This document shows positions 26,852 to 34,135 of a stretch of 64,000 nucleotides of DNA, one piece after another. The stretch covers positions 434,001 through 498,000 of the forward strand of contig NZ_KB907789.1 in NCBI RefSeq assembly GCF_000382205.1, read 5' to 3'. The notes under the pieces were generated by a model, which saw only the letters and a list, made by a program, of their open reading frames with translations, ran no database searches and was not told the DNA's origin. Every line of letters starts with the position of its first letter. Positions within the stretch are counted from its first letter, which is position 1. This DNA comes from Dyadobacter beijingensis DSM 21582 (lineage in GTDB: Bacteria; Bacteroidota; Bacteroidia; Cytophagales; Spirosomataceae). Position numbers and translations under genes: made by a program.

Positions 26852-26882
26852 AAAAGGAGCCAGGATAGTCCTGACTCCTTTT
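26852..26882 (-). terminator. Terminator after the lipoprotein gene
   Basis: Two 14-base arms (26852-26865 and 26869-26882) pair with a single mismatch around a 3-base loop, with A and T runs at the stem ends. It lies 29 bases past the stop of the minus-strand lipoprotein gene and before the aldo/keto reductase. Confidence 0.75.
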
Positions 26883-26910
26883 GCTGCACTTCACACCAAA
26901 TCTGAATCTA

Positions 26911-27336
26911 TTACTTTCTTTCGATGGATACCCCGATCTTGTAATCTTCCAGCTTGGTGGTTACTGGAAGTTGCGGATAAGGAAGTACTTCGGTAACGCT
27001 CAGCACATATTCCACGTCGCCCAATTTGAACTCCTGCGCATTCCGCTGCGAAATCGCGCTGAACTCGAAATTCACATTCGCCGCGTTGGAAGCGTCGGAA
27101 ATGGTGAGGACCAGCTTGGCGCTTCCCATGGAAATACAGTCTGCATTGATCGGGCAGCGGCTGTCGGTAATTTCCTTCAACTCTACTTTCAGGTCGGTAC
27201 CGGAGGCGGAAACCTTGGTAGACTGGCGGTAAGGGACGCTGACGGTGCCGAGTTCCGGCTGTGGTGTGCTGTCATCCTTCTTGTCGCAGGCGATGGCTGC
27301 AATGCAGAGGAATGCGAGTAAAATCGTTTTTTTCAT
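26911..27336 (-). CDS. Small lipoprotein of unknown function
   Basis: A 141-residue lipoprotein: the signal MKKTILLAFLCIAAIAC places the lipidated Cys at 17, followed by DKKDDS, which favours retention or surface export. An in-frame ATG at 27384 was rejected because it would bury the signal. The mature part is beta-rich, with two further cysteines in SRCPINADCISMG and a segment EFKLGDVEYVLSVTEVLPYP. I do not recognise the domain firmly. It is a monocistronic gene with its own terminator. Confidence 0.8.
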   Translation of the reverse strand: MKKTILLAFLCIAAIACDKKDDSTPQPELGTVSVPYRQSTKVSASGTDLKVELKEITDSRCPINADCISMGSAKLVLTISDASNAANVNFEFSAISQRNAQEFKLGDVEYVLSVTEVLPYPQLPVTTKLEDYKIGVSIERK

Positions 27337-27568
27337 GCCAATAGTATTTTTAAATATAATGCAGAGAACCAGAAGAAAAGGCAATGGTTGTAACCGATTT
27401 ACAAAAAATCACATTTATTGTGGAGATGCTGCAATTTAGACTATCAATGCGTTGAAAATCACCATTTATTATCATTCAAGTGACCGTAATTTAACGGTTT
27501 GTTAATTTGGCATACTTATTTTTACAGGTAATCACCTGCAAACAGCACGATCAGAAATCAGTAAACCC

Positions 27569-28186
27569 ATGATTTGGTACGAAGAGGAAGTACAAAGAGT
27601 CGAAAAAGAACGGTCCCGATTACCTTATGAGCCCGAAACCGTCTTCTACGGAAGTTCGAGTTTTACGCTTTGGAGGGATTTGTATGAGGATTTTGCGGAT
27701 TTGAGACCGGTAAACCTGGGTTTCGGCGGCTCTACGCTCGCGGCCTGCGTGTGGTTTTTCGAACGTATCATGGCTTCCGTGCGCGACCCGAAACGGTTTG
27801 TGATCTACGCCGGCGACAACGACCTCGGCGACGGTCGCCACCCGACGGAGGTGCTGCTGTTCTACCGCCAGCTCACCGGGCTTATCCGGGAACGGTTCGG
27901 GGACATTCCCTGCTTTTTCGTGTCGATCAAGCCAAGCTTGCAGCGGTGGGATATTATAGAATCGATCAGAACGGCCAACGAGCTGATCCGTGAGGAGGCT
28001 GAAAAAGACCCGCAGCAGCATTACATCGATATTTTTCCTTTGATGGTCAATTATCAGGGGTATCCCAGGAAATCGCTGTTCGAGGCCGACGGGCTGCATT
28101 TAAGCGCGGACGGCTACGCGATCTGGCGAAAGGCGATTAGTGAAAGTGTACACAATGTTTTGGAAACGGTTCAGAAAACCTCTTAA
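27569..28186 (+). CDS. SGNH/GDSL-family hydrolase
   Basis: A 205-residue cytosolic esterase or acylhydrolase. The four family blocks are present: the Ser nucleophile in VFYGSSSF (Ser29), GFGGS (51-55), GDND (82-85, Asn84) and DGLHLSADG (Asp174, His177). There is no signal peptide, although many Bacteroidota homologues are exported. The esterase gene downstream starts 16 bases after this stop, so the two probably form one operon. The substrate is not evident. Confidence 0.9.
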   Translation: MIWYEEEVQRVEKERSRLPYEPETVFYGSSSFTLWRDLYEDFADLRPVNLGFGGSTLAACVWFFERIMASVRDPKRFVIYAGDNDLGDGRHPTEVLLFYRQLTGLIRERFGDIPCFFVSIKPSLQRWDIIESIRTANELIREEAEKDPQQHYIDIFPLMVNYQGYPRKSLFEADGLHLSADGYAIWRKAISESVHNVLETVQKTS

Positions 28187-28202
28187 ACAAAATTTGGTTG
28201 TC

Positions 28203-28928
28203 ATGGAAAGGGCGTATCACAAGTGGTTTAGTCCGAGTTTGGGCAAGTACATGGAAATACTCGTATTTGGTCACGGCGGCACGCCGGTGATCTTTTTTCC
28301 AACCCGCTCGGCCCATTTCTATGATTTTGAAAACTGGCGGGTGATCGACGCCATGAAAGACAAGATCGAAGACGGCCACATCCAGGTGTACTGCGTCGAT
28401 AGCGTCGACAGTGAAAGTTTTTACTCCGACGCCCCGCCGCCGCTGCGCATTGCCCGCCACATTCAGTATGAAAAATACATTCTTGAAGAAGTAATCCCGT
28501 TTATCCGCATTCAGAACAAGAAGCGGGAATTGATCGCCGCGGGTTGCAGCCTGGGTGGTTACCATGCAGTGAATATCGCGTTCAAACACCCGCAGCTATT
28601 TACGAAAGTGGTGGGTATGAGCGCACGCTACGACCTCACGCAGCCGCTCCCTTTTTTCGCGGACCTGTTCGACGGCTATTTCGACGAGAATATTTATTAC
28701 AATATGCCCAATCATTTCGTCCCCGGCATTTCGGACCCGGAGCTGCTGGCGCTGCTGCGCGAGCAGGAAATTACGCTGGTAATCGGGCGGGAGGACACAT
28801 TTCTGGACAATAACCGCCACCTGAGCGATTCCCTGAACCAGATCAGCGTGCCGCATGCATTCCATATCTGGGAAGAAGAGGCGCACCGGCCACGGTACTG
28901 GCGGGAAATGGTGAAGATCTATTTGTAA
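28203..28928 (+). CDS. Alpha/beta-hydrolase esterase (putative esterase family)
   Basis: A 241-residue serine hydrolase. The ATG at 28203 gives the family's standard opening (MERAYHKWFSPSLGKYMEIL) and avoids overlap; an ATG at 28140 would overlap the previous gene by 47 bases. The nucleophile elbow is GCSLGGYHA (Ser116), an Asp lies in VIGREDTFLDN, and the His is in EEEAHRPRYW (His228). There is no signal peptide. It is paired with the SGNH hydrolase upstream, which suggests stepwise removal of ester groups from one substrate. It ends 3 bases from the convergent unknown operon, with no terminator between. Confidence 0.88.
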   Translation: MERAYHKWFSPSLGKYMEILVFGHGGTPVIFFPTRSAHFYDFENWRVIDAMKDKIEDGHIQVYCVDSVDSESFYSDAPPPLRIARHIQYEKYILEEVIPFIRIQNKKRELIAAGCSLGGYHAVNIAFKHPQLFTKVVGMSARYDLTQPLPFFADLFDGYFDENIYYNMPNHFVPGISDPELLALLREQEITLVIGREDTFLDNNRHLSDSLNQISVPHAFHIWEEEAHRPRYWREMVKIYL

Positions 28929-28931
28929 CAC

Positions 28932-29858
28932 TTAATGCATTTCGCAACGGATCAGGCCCAGATCCTGGGAGGAACCCGAAGTGACCAGCAGCATAGCGGC
29001 GGACGAGAGGTATTCCATTTTATCGATCGTAAACGGAACATCCAGCGAAGTGACGCGCGCCGGGTCCACAGCCACATTCAGAACATCTATCCCATGTATT
29101 CCCTTGTTTAAAACTAGGAAGTTGCCGGCAAGCGCAAACGACCGGGAGGCGGTCATAAGTGAAGCGCGCTGGGTGAATGCATTATTCTTAAACTCGAAAA
29201 TCCGAAGATAACCCATCCCGCACACGAACAGGTTTCTGCCATCCGGGTCGAACGACATTTGGTAACAGGTATTCGGCAATTGATCAATTTTTACCGCTTT
29301 CTCGAAACCGCCGTCGCTGAAATCCTGCGCGTAAAGTTCGCCGTAATTGGTACCATAAATGACCAGGTTTTCCTGCGGATGCAATGTTGTGCTGATAGGC
29401 GCTTTTCCCTTGGTCTTGGCAATATCGGTCGTTGCCAGCTGCCCATTTTCCCACACCGACATAATGATCGACTTTTTTCCGAAGCTGATGATCAGGCCAT
29501 CGTGCGCTTGCACGGGAAAGTTGTTATCAAAAAGACCGTACGATTTGGCGGCTTCGATGAGCAATGCGCCGCCGTTGAACTGCTCCCAGTTTTTATAATC
29601 ACTCTTTGGCAGCAGCTGAAAACCGTTGATGCCTTTCTTTCGGATGTCCTCATAAATGCCGGCGGGCAGAGCGTCGTCAAGAATGCCGTCACTGTCCCCG
29701 GAGGACTGCCTTATAACGTCCATGGTTCCGTTGATGCCCAGCTCAGCCACCATTTTGTAGTTCGAAATGATAAACGATCGCCTCTTTTCGGCTACCCAGG
29801 TGGAGCAGTAAGGCAATATGACCGGTGATTCTACAATGCTGGATAATGTGAGTTTCAT
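28932..29858 (-). CDS. Unknown protein with beta-propeller-like repeats (last gene of unknown operon)
   Basis: I do not recognise this 308-residue protein. It has no signal peptide or membrane helix. From about residue 125 it shows spaced beta-strand blocks like a WD40 or YncE propeller (GLIISFGKKSIIMSVWENG, TTLHPQENLVIYGTNYGELY, MSFDPDGRNLFVCGMGYLRI, FALAGNFLVLNKGIHGIDVL). Residues 35-110 look helical, with EDIRKKGINGFQLLPKSDYK. It is the last of three minus-strand genes with short gaps (10 and 32 bases) and is probably cotranscribed with the membrane protein and the small protein upstream. A cytosolic scaffold or binding role would fit, but no function can be assigned. Confidence 0.75.
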   Translation of the reverse strand: MKLTLSSIVESPVILPYCSTWVAEKRRSFIISNYKMVAELGINGTMDVIRQSSGDSDGILDDALPAGIYEDIRKKGINGFQLLPKSDYKNWEQFNGGALLIEAAKSYGLFDNNFPVQAHDGLIISFGKKSIIMSVWENGQLATTDIAKTKGKAPISTTLHPQENLVIYGTNYGELYAQDFSDGGFEKAVKIDQLPNTCYQMSFDPDGRNLFVCGMGYLRIFEFKNNAFTQRASLMTASRSFALAGNFLVLNKGIHGIDVLNVAVDPARVTSLDVPFTIDKMEYLSSAAMLLVTSGSSQDLGLIRCEMH

Positions 29859-29868
29859 AGTTTGGATA

Positions 29869-30573
29869 TTAAAAAACGCCGTTTTGATACATATCGCTTT
29901 CCTTTAACCGCCTCACCTCGGCCCGGAACGCGTCGGTGTTCTTCTCTCCATCGATTGTGATCAGGTAATCGTTCCCCTGAAAATCTTCGATTGCGACATC
30001 TTGGTATTGCATACACGGCTGCACTTCACGCACGTAGGTGTAGCCATTTCCCGATTGCTGCAGGCATTCATAAAACACGATGCGGATGAAGGCACTCTTG
30101 GCCGAAAGCAGCTGGGTGTCGTAATCGGAAAGAACGTGCTGGTCTACCGCAAGCGGTTTGGAGGTAAATTCCAGCGTTTTGTAGAGGGATTGCTCATCGC
30201 CGTCCGTTTTCCCGAACCAGCATTCGAGCTTGACATTCACGAGCGCGGAGGTGTTGTTGGCAATGTGCAGGGTGAGCGGCGTCGCACGTTGCGCGGGCAG
30301 CCATGCGTACAAGTCGCGCGCGCCGCTTTTGATTATGGGTATTACAATAAATAGTAGCGGAATGCAGAGGACTATCAGTCCGATGGTCTTGTTTCTCCAA
30401 AACAGCAGCGCGACCAGGATGACGCCCAGCAATGCCGTAAGGTAAAAAATCCCGATCGCCCACCCCACTGAGCTATCGCCCGACGGGGCGGGTTTCACGA
30501 GATAGTAGATGATCGCGATCAGAAAAATGAGGGAAAAGGTGCCCAGCAGGGCAAAGTAGGTGATCTTGATCAT
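29869..30573 (-). CDS. Unknown membrane protein with three N-terminal helices (middle gene of unknown operon)
   Basis: A 234-residue protein with three predicted membrane helices (about 5-27, 36-59 and 63-82). A soluble domain of about 150 residues follows, beginning ATPLTLHIANNTSALVNVKL and ending DMYQNGVF. The soluble part is beta-rich and contains two Cys. I know no family match. Its position between a small soluble protein and a propeller-like protein suggests a membrane complex. With three helices and a short N-terminal tail, the soluble domain could be on either side of the membrane. Confidence 0.72.
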   Translation of the reverse strand: MIKITYFALLGTFSLIFLIAIIYYLVKPAPSGDSSVGWAIGIFYLTALLGVILVALLFWRNKTIGLIVLCIPLLFIVIPIIKSGARDLYAWLPAQRATPLTLHIANNTSALVNVKLECWFGKTDGDEQSLYKTLEFTSKPLAVDQHVLSDYDTQLLSAKSAFIRIVFYECLQQSGNGYTYVREVQPCMQYQDVAIEDFQGNDYLITIDGEKNTDAFRAEVRRLKESDMYQNGVF

Positions 30574-30605
30574 CGTTCAGGTGTGTGTTTATTTCCCGGG
30601 TAATA

Positions 30606-30968
30606 TTAAACTTCAAATGGCAGCTCGTATTCACGGGTATTGGGCTTGGAGCTGCGGGTCTTTACGGTAATGCGTGCTTTGAGCGGACTGCCGAGAACGA
30701 GGAAATATTTGACATACTGATCGTCGTGAAACGTCCACGATTTGTCTTCGAGCAGGTATTCCCGGGCATCCTGTTTGCCGGCTTTATACGCCCATTGCTC
30801 CACGATGTTGGGTTCATAGGTCACAAACTGCCCCATGCACACGATCTGAACGCCGGGCTGGGCATTGTTCCCAAGCTCGGTGCAGCTTTCGACGAGTACG
30901 TTGATGCTGGAATTGTCTTCAAGGTCCTTTACCGACCACTGGTCGAGAACCGTTTTTACATTGGCCAT
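30606..30968 (-). CDS. Unknown small soluble protein (first gene of unknown operon)
   Basis: A 120-residue protein without signal or membrane helix. It opens with an amphipathic segment (MANVKTVLDQWSVKDLEDN) and is otherwise beta-rich, including NAQPGVQIVCMGQFVTYEP, EYLLEDKSWTFHDDQYVKYF and an end TREYELPFEV. I do not recognise it. It leads the three-gene unit 30968 to 28932 and sits downstream of a -7 element flanked by palindromes. Its small size and leading place would suit an adaptor or regulatory subunit, but that is only a guess. Confidence 0.7.
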   Translation of the reverse strand: MANVKTVLDQWSVKDLEDNSSINVLVESCTELGNNAQPGVQIVCMGQFVTYEPNIVEQWAYKAGKQDAREYLLEDKSWTFHDDQYVKYFLVLGSPLKARITVKTRSSKPNTREYELPFEV

Positions 30969-30975
30969 AGCGATT

Positions 30976-31014
30976 GTTCTGATTTCGTTTTTGGCAAATG
31001 TATCAGAACGTTCT
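30976..31014 (-). promoter_or_regulatory. Promoter -7 element flanked by palindromes, upstream of the unknown operon
   Basis: On the minus strand TACATTTG (30995-31002) is a full -7 match, 27 bases before the first start codon. An 8-base inverted repeat surrounds it (GTTCTGAT at 30976-30983 and ATCAGAAC at 31002-31009). The perfect 10-base palindrome AGAACGTTCT lies at 31005-31014, immediately upstream of the element. No matching -33 box is visible, which suggests that an activator or repressor binds here. Confidence 0.45.
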
Positions 31015-31087
31015 AACTACCCGTGGGCCATTGTTACTTTGCGGCCGACGACAATTATTTTGCGGCCAAACAGCCTTCCAACCATTT

Positions 31088-31714
31088 TTACCTGAGGTAT
31101 TTCCCGACCGACAACGCGAAGGAAGTCAGGACATCGCCGTTCGTGTCCAGCTGAAATCCCCCCGAAATGCCTGCCGTAAAACTTTTAAAAATTCTTTGAT
31201 TGAAGAATAGCTCAGGGCAAATACCTGCGGCAAACGTTCTTTGCGGGTTGACATTTGCAATGAACATCGCCGGGTAAGGTCCGATTTCTTTCGGATCGTA
31301 AATGATGTTCAGATAGTCATATAATGAAGACGACTGGTAACGCAGTACGGCCGCCAAACGAACCCCCAGTTCCGTATTTTTCGACCTCAAAGCACTGAAC
31401 CCCGCCCCGCCTGTCAGCTGCATTGCACCCGCAGTATAGCGAAAGGAATGGTCGGTCACCTCCCCCGACGGCTGCGTGACAATCACCTGGTATTCTCCAT
31501 CATGTAAATCCGCCCCCACCGATGCATACCAGAACAGCCTCTTTTTGAAATACTGCGTATACGTAACCCGCTGCATAATCCCCCTCATATCGCCGGTCCC
31601 ATGCTTGCTCGGCCCGACCGATAGCGACAGATATTTACTCGGAGCAGCGTACTGATGCTCTTGCGCGAAAGCCGCATGCGTGCATACGAGCAGGATTATG
31701 GCTAGTTGTTTCAT
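31088..31714 (-). CDS. Outer-membrane beta-barrel-like protein of unknown function
   Basis: A 208-residue exported protein with signal MKQLAIILLVCTHAAFAQ. The rest shows alternating aromatic and small residues, as in small outer-membrane barrels (KYLSLSVGPSKHG, FWYASVGADLHDGEYQVIV, RYTAGAMQLTGGAGFSAL, SFTAGISGGFQL), ending in LSVGKYLR. The start lies 9 bases after the stop of the sorbosone-type dehydrogenase gene, so it is the second gene of that operon. It could be a porin for the dehydrogenase's substrate, but the role is unproven. Confidence 0.75.
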   Translation of the reverse strand: MKQLAIILLVCTHAAFAQEHQYAAPSKYLSLSVGPSKHGTGDMRGIMQRVTYTQYFKKRLFWYASVGADLHDGEYQVIVTQPSGEVTDHSFRYTAGAMQLTGGAGFSALRSKNTELGVRLAAVLRYQSSSLYDYLNIIYDPKEIGPYPAMFIANVNPQRTFAAGICPELFFNQRIFKSFTAGISGGFQLDTNGDVLTSFALSVGKYLR

Positions 31715-31723
31715 TGGATTAAG

Positions 31724-33439
31724 TTAATTGTTTGTGTACGCCCTACTCACCCGGCGGATCTTGCCGTCGCTTTTGGTCATGATGTAGAGCTCTTTTGTGA
31801 AGCGGTTGTATTCAATGCGGATGTCGACGCGCTTGGAGCCGGACATTTCCACCAGATTGGTTTCCTGGCCGTCGCGGACGATCATTAATTCGTAAATCTG
31901 CCCGTCGCTCAGTTTCGCGTCGACGTTGGCATAGAAAATCCGGCCGTTTACAATGTCGCCGAAAATGTATTTGTCCTTCAATGCGGCGATCGGCCCCTCG
32001 TAGACGTAGCCGCCGCTGATGGCGTTACCGTCCACGTGGTCATAGGCCAGGTAGGGCTTTTCGAATGGGGCGGCTTCCGTGGCCGGTACGGGGTACACGT
32101 TTTTGAGATCTTTCGAAGAGATCGCGTAATTTCCTTCCCGCACGTTCCAGCCGTAATCGCCGCCTTTTGTGATCACATTCACTTCTTCGAAATTCGATTC
32201 GCCTACCTCAGCGCTGAACAGGCGCCCATTGTGCCATGCGAGGCGGTGCGGGTTGCGGAAGCCGTAAGCATATATTTCACGGTAAACGCCGCCGGCTTCT
32301 TTCACAAACGGATTATCTGCCGGAATGCCGTAACGGCCGTTTTTACTGTTATTCCCCAAAGGATCGATGCGGATGATGGTGCCTAGCAGCGAATGCAGCG
32401 TGTGGCACAATTCCGGGTGCTTGCTGATGGTGGAGCCGCCGTCGCCGGTGCCGATATAGAGCATTCCGTAATCCTTATCCCCTTTGGCGGCATCGGGGTT
32501 GAAACCAATATCCTGGGTGCCGTGAACGACGTTAGGCACGTTAATGCGCAGCAGTTCGCGGCTTTTTCCTTTAAAAACTGCGCTTCTCACATCGTCCATT
32601 TTCCATTCCGACACAACCCATTGCAATGCGACCTTAATCGAATCATTGTAGGAATAATCGGCCGGCTTGCCCCTGGGTGCCTCCGTGTGGGTAATATAAA
32701 TCAGCCCGTTTTGAAGGTAATCGGGATGAAATGCGAAGCTGCCGAGACCGGTGCCCAGGCCCGGCTCGTTCACAAAGTTTTCGACCTGGCCACGTAAATC
32801 GAGGAACGGGGTTATTTCTTTTCCATTGATTACGTAAATAATGCCGCGCTGGTCGCTCACATACAGCGTGCCGTCGTGCGACGGGTGCGGGCGCATGTTC
32901 GCGATGCGCGTACGAGGCATTTTGTCGCTCGAGGGCGGAATTGTGACAAAGTCTTCCAGTTCAATGCGCAGCCCCGTTTTGACAACCGGCGTGCCGAGCC
33001 TTGCCGTGGGTCCCTCCCTGTCGGGTTTCACTTCCAGCGGGGCGATGTTATGCAGTTTCGTTTCGGCAGCAATGTAGCCCAGGATAGCACGTATCTCTTC
33101 GTCTTTCAGGAAATCGAATGGCGGCATGATCATCTTGTAGCGTTTCGAAAGACTTACCGCCCGCACATTACCCGATTCGATGGCATGGTTCGGGTTCTTA
33201 ACGAATGCGATCAGCTCTTTTTCGGACAGCAGACCTGTAATGCCGCCCAGCCGCGGACCGATTTCCTCCTGCTCCATCGCGTGGCAGGAAACGCAATGCG
33301 TCGTAAACAATTCTTTGCCGTCGGAAGCGGCACTTGCTACCTGGTTGGTGCCAGATGCAGGTTGTTTTTTACCTGCACAATTCAATAACAACAGCGATGC
33401 GGCTGCGAGGGTGTAAACAGAACGTAAAATAAGGGTCAT
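31724..33439 (-). CDS. PQQ-type glucose/sorbosone dehydrogenase lipoprotein with N-terminal cytochrome c
   Basis: A 571-residue lipoprotein (lipobox LLLNC, Cys21). A class I cytochrome c domain spans about 40-130 with the haem site CVSCH (49-53) and a likely Met ligand in KMIMPPFDFL. A six-bladed glucose/sorbosone dehydrogenase propeller follows (MRPHPSHDGTLYVSDQRG, SFAFHPDYLQNGLIYIT, YIGTGDGGSTI, AYGFRNPHRLAWHNGRLF, GGDYGWNVREG). Such enzymes oxidise aldoses with PQQ, and the fused haem would carry electrons to the respiratory chain. It is the first gene of an operon with the barrel-like protein. Confidence 0.9.
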   Translation of the reverse strand: MTLILRSVYTLAAASLLLLNCAGKKQPASGTNQVASAASDGKELFTTHCVSCHAMEQEEIGPRLGGITGLLSEKELIAFVKNPNHAIESGNVRAVSLSKRYKMIMPPFDFLKDEEIRAILGYIAAETKLHNIAPLEVKPDREGPTARLGTPVVKTGLRIELEDFVTIPPSSDKMPRTRIANMRPHPSHDGTLYVSDQRGIIYVINGKEITPFLDLRGQVENFVNEPGLGTGLGSFAFHPDYLQNGLIYITHTEAPRGKPADYSYNDSIKVALQWVVSEWKMDDVRSAVFKGKSRELLRINVPNVVHGTQDIGFNPDAAKGDKDYGMLYIGTGDGGSTISKHPELCHTLHSLLGTIIRIDPLGNNSKNGRYGIPADNPFVKEAGGVYREIYAYGFRNPHRLAWHNGRLFSAEVGESNFEEVNVITKGGDYGWNVREGNYAISSKDLKNVYPVPATEAAPFEKPYLAYDHVDGNAISGGYVYEGPIAALKDKYIFGDIVNGRIFYANVDAKLSDGQIYELMIVRDGQETNLVEMSGSKRVDIRIEYNRFTKELYIMTKSDGKIRRVSRAYTNN

Positions 33440-33502
33440 TCAGATAACGGGTTAGGAATTTTCAAAAGAGACGTTAAAGTTAGCAACCCACCCGGAAACA
33501 AA

Positions 33503-33526
33503 AAAAGCCGGATCTCTCCGGCTTTT
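33503..33526 (-). terminator. Terminator after the small secreted protein gene
   Basis: A perfect 10-bp stem (33503-33512 with 33517-33526) and TCTC/GAGA loop lie 29 bases past the minus-strand stop at 33556. On that strand the stem runs directly into a T tract. Confidence 0.85.
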
Positions 33527-33555
33527 CATCACTGAATAATGAAGGAATACTATGG

Positions 33556-33888
33556 TTATCCTACATTTCTTCCGTCTTTATCAAGTTTCACACGGGCATT
33601 TTCTTTCCCGTTAGCAACCTGTAATTCGTAGTATTGCGTTTTGTCAGACTCTGTTACCAAAAACGCCTTCTTCACGGTCCAGCCGCTGAATTCTTCGCTT
33701 TTGATCGTCTTTTTGATGCCCTCGGGCAAATCTTCCGGTTTCACGGCTACCTTTTCTTCCGAGCTAGCGGCTTTCTGGGCCTGCTGGTGCTCTGCGTGCT
33801 TTTCTGTGGTTTGATTGGCCGTCTGGGCCTCGGCAGAAGCAAACGAAATAAGCGTCAGGGCCAATGCCGATACTATTAGCTTTTTCAT
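33556..33888 (-). CDS. Small secreted PepSY-like protein
   Basis: A 110-residue exported protein with signal MKKLIVSALALTLISFASAEAQ. Residues 23-52 are a Gln-, Glu- and Ala-rich linker (TTEKHAEHQQAQKAASSEEK). The C-terminal 60 residues (LPEGIKKTIKSEEFSGW, KTQYYELQVANGKENARVKL, DKDGRNVG) match the pattern of short PepSY-like or DUF2874 units found in Bacteroidota periplasmic proteins. Such domains are thought to act in inhibition or binding; no specific role is known. It is monocistronic with a clear terminator. Confidence 0.75.
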   Translation of the reverse strand: MKKLIVSALALTLISFASAEAQTANQTTEKHAEHQQAQKAASSEEKVAVKPEDLPEGIKKTIKSEEFSGWTVKKAFLVTESDKTQYYELQVANGKENARVKLDKDGRNVG

Positions 33889-34082
33889 AATCTTTGTTTT
33901 TTAGACAACTATTAATGTTTTGACCTTTCGTGCATTCGCACTGTTGTAGCTATTACAAACAGGATTATGCCAAAACACATAAAACATTGATTATTAAATA
34001 CTTAACTATATTCTACCAATCTTATAGTGTTTACCTAAATCCCCGATTTGTAGGATTTTGTCTAAAAAATCCCTCATAAACG

Positions 34083-34115
34083 CAAACTGCCCGGACCATG
34101 CAGCCCGGGCAGTTT
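34083..34115 (-). terminator. Terminator after the second SusCD pair
   Basis: An 11-bp perfect stem (34084-34094 with 34105-34115) and a 10-base loop start 20 bases past the susD stop. The T tract on the minus strand is weak, but the stem ends in TTT and a T-rich stretch follows. Confidence 0.7.
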
Positions 34116-34135
34116 CGCATCGTGTTCAGCAACTG

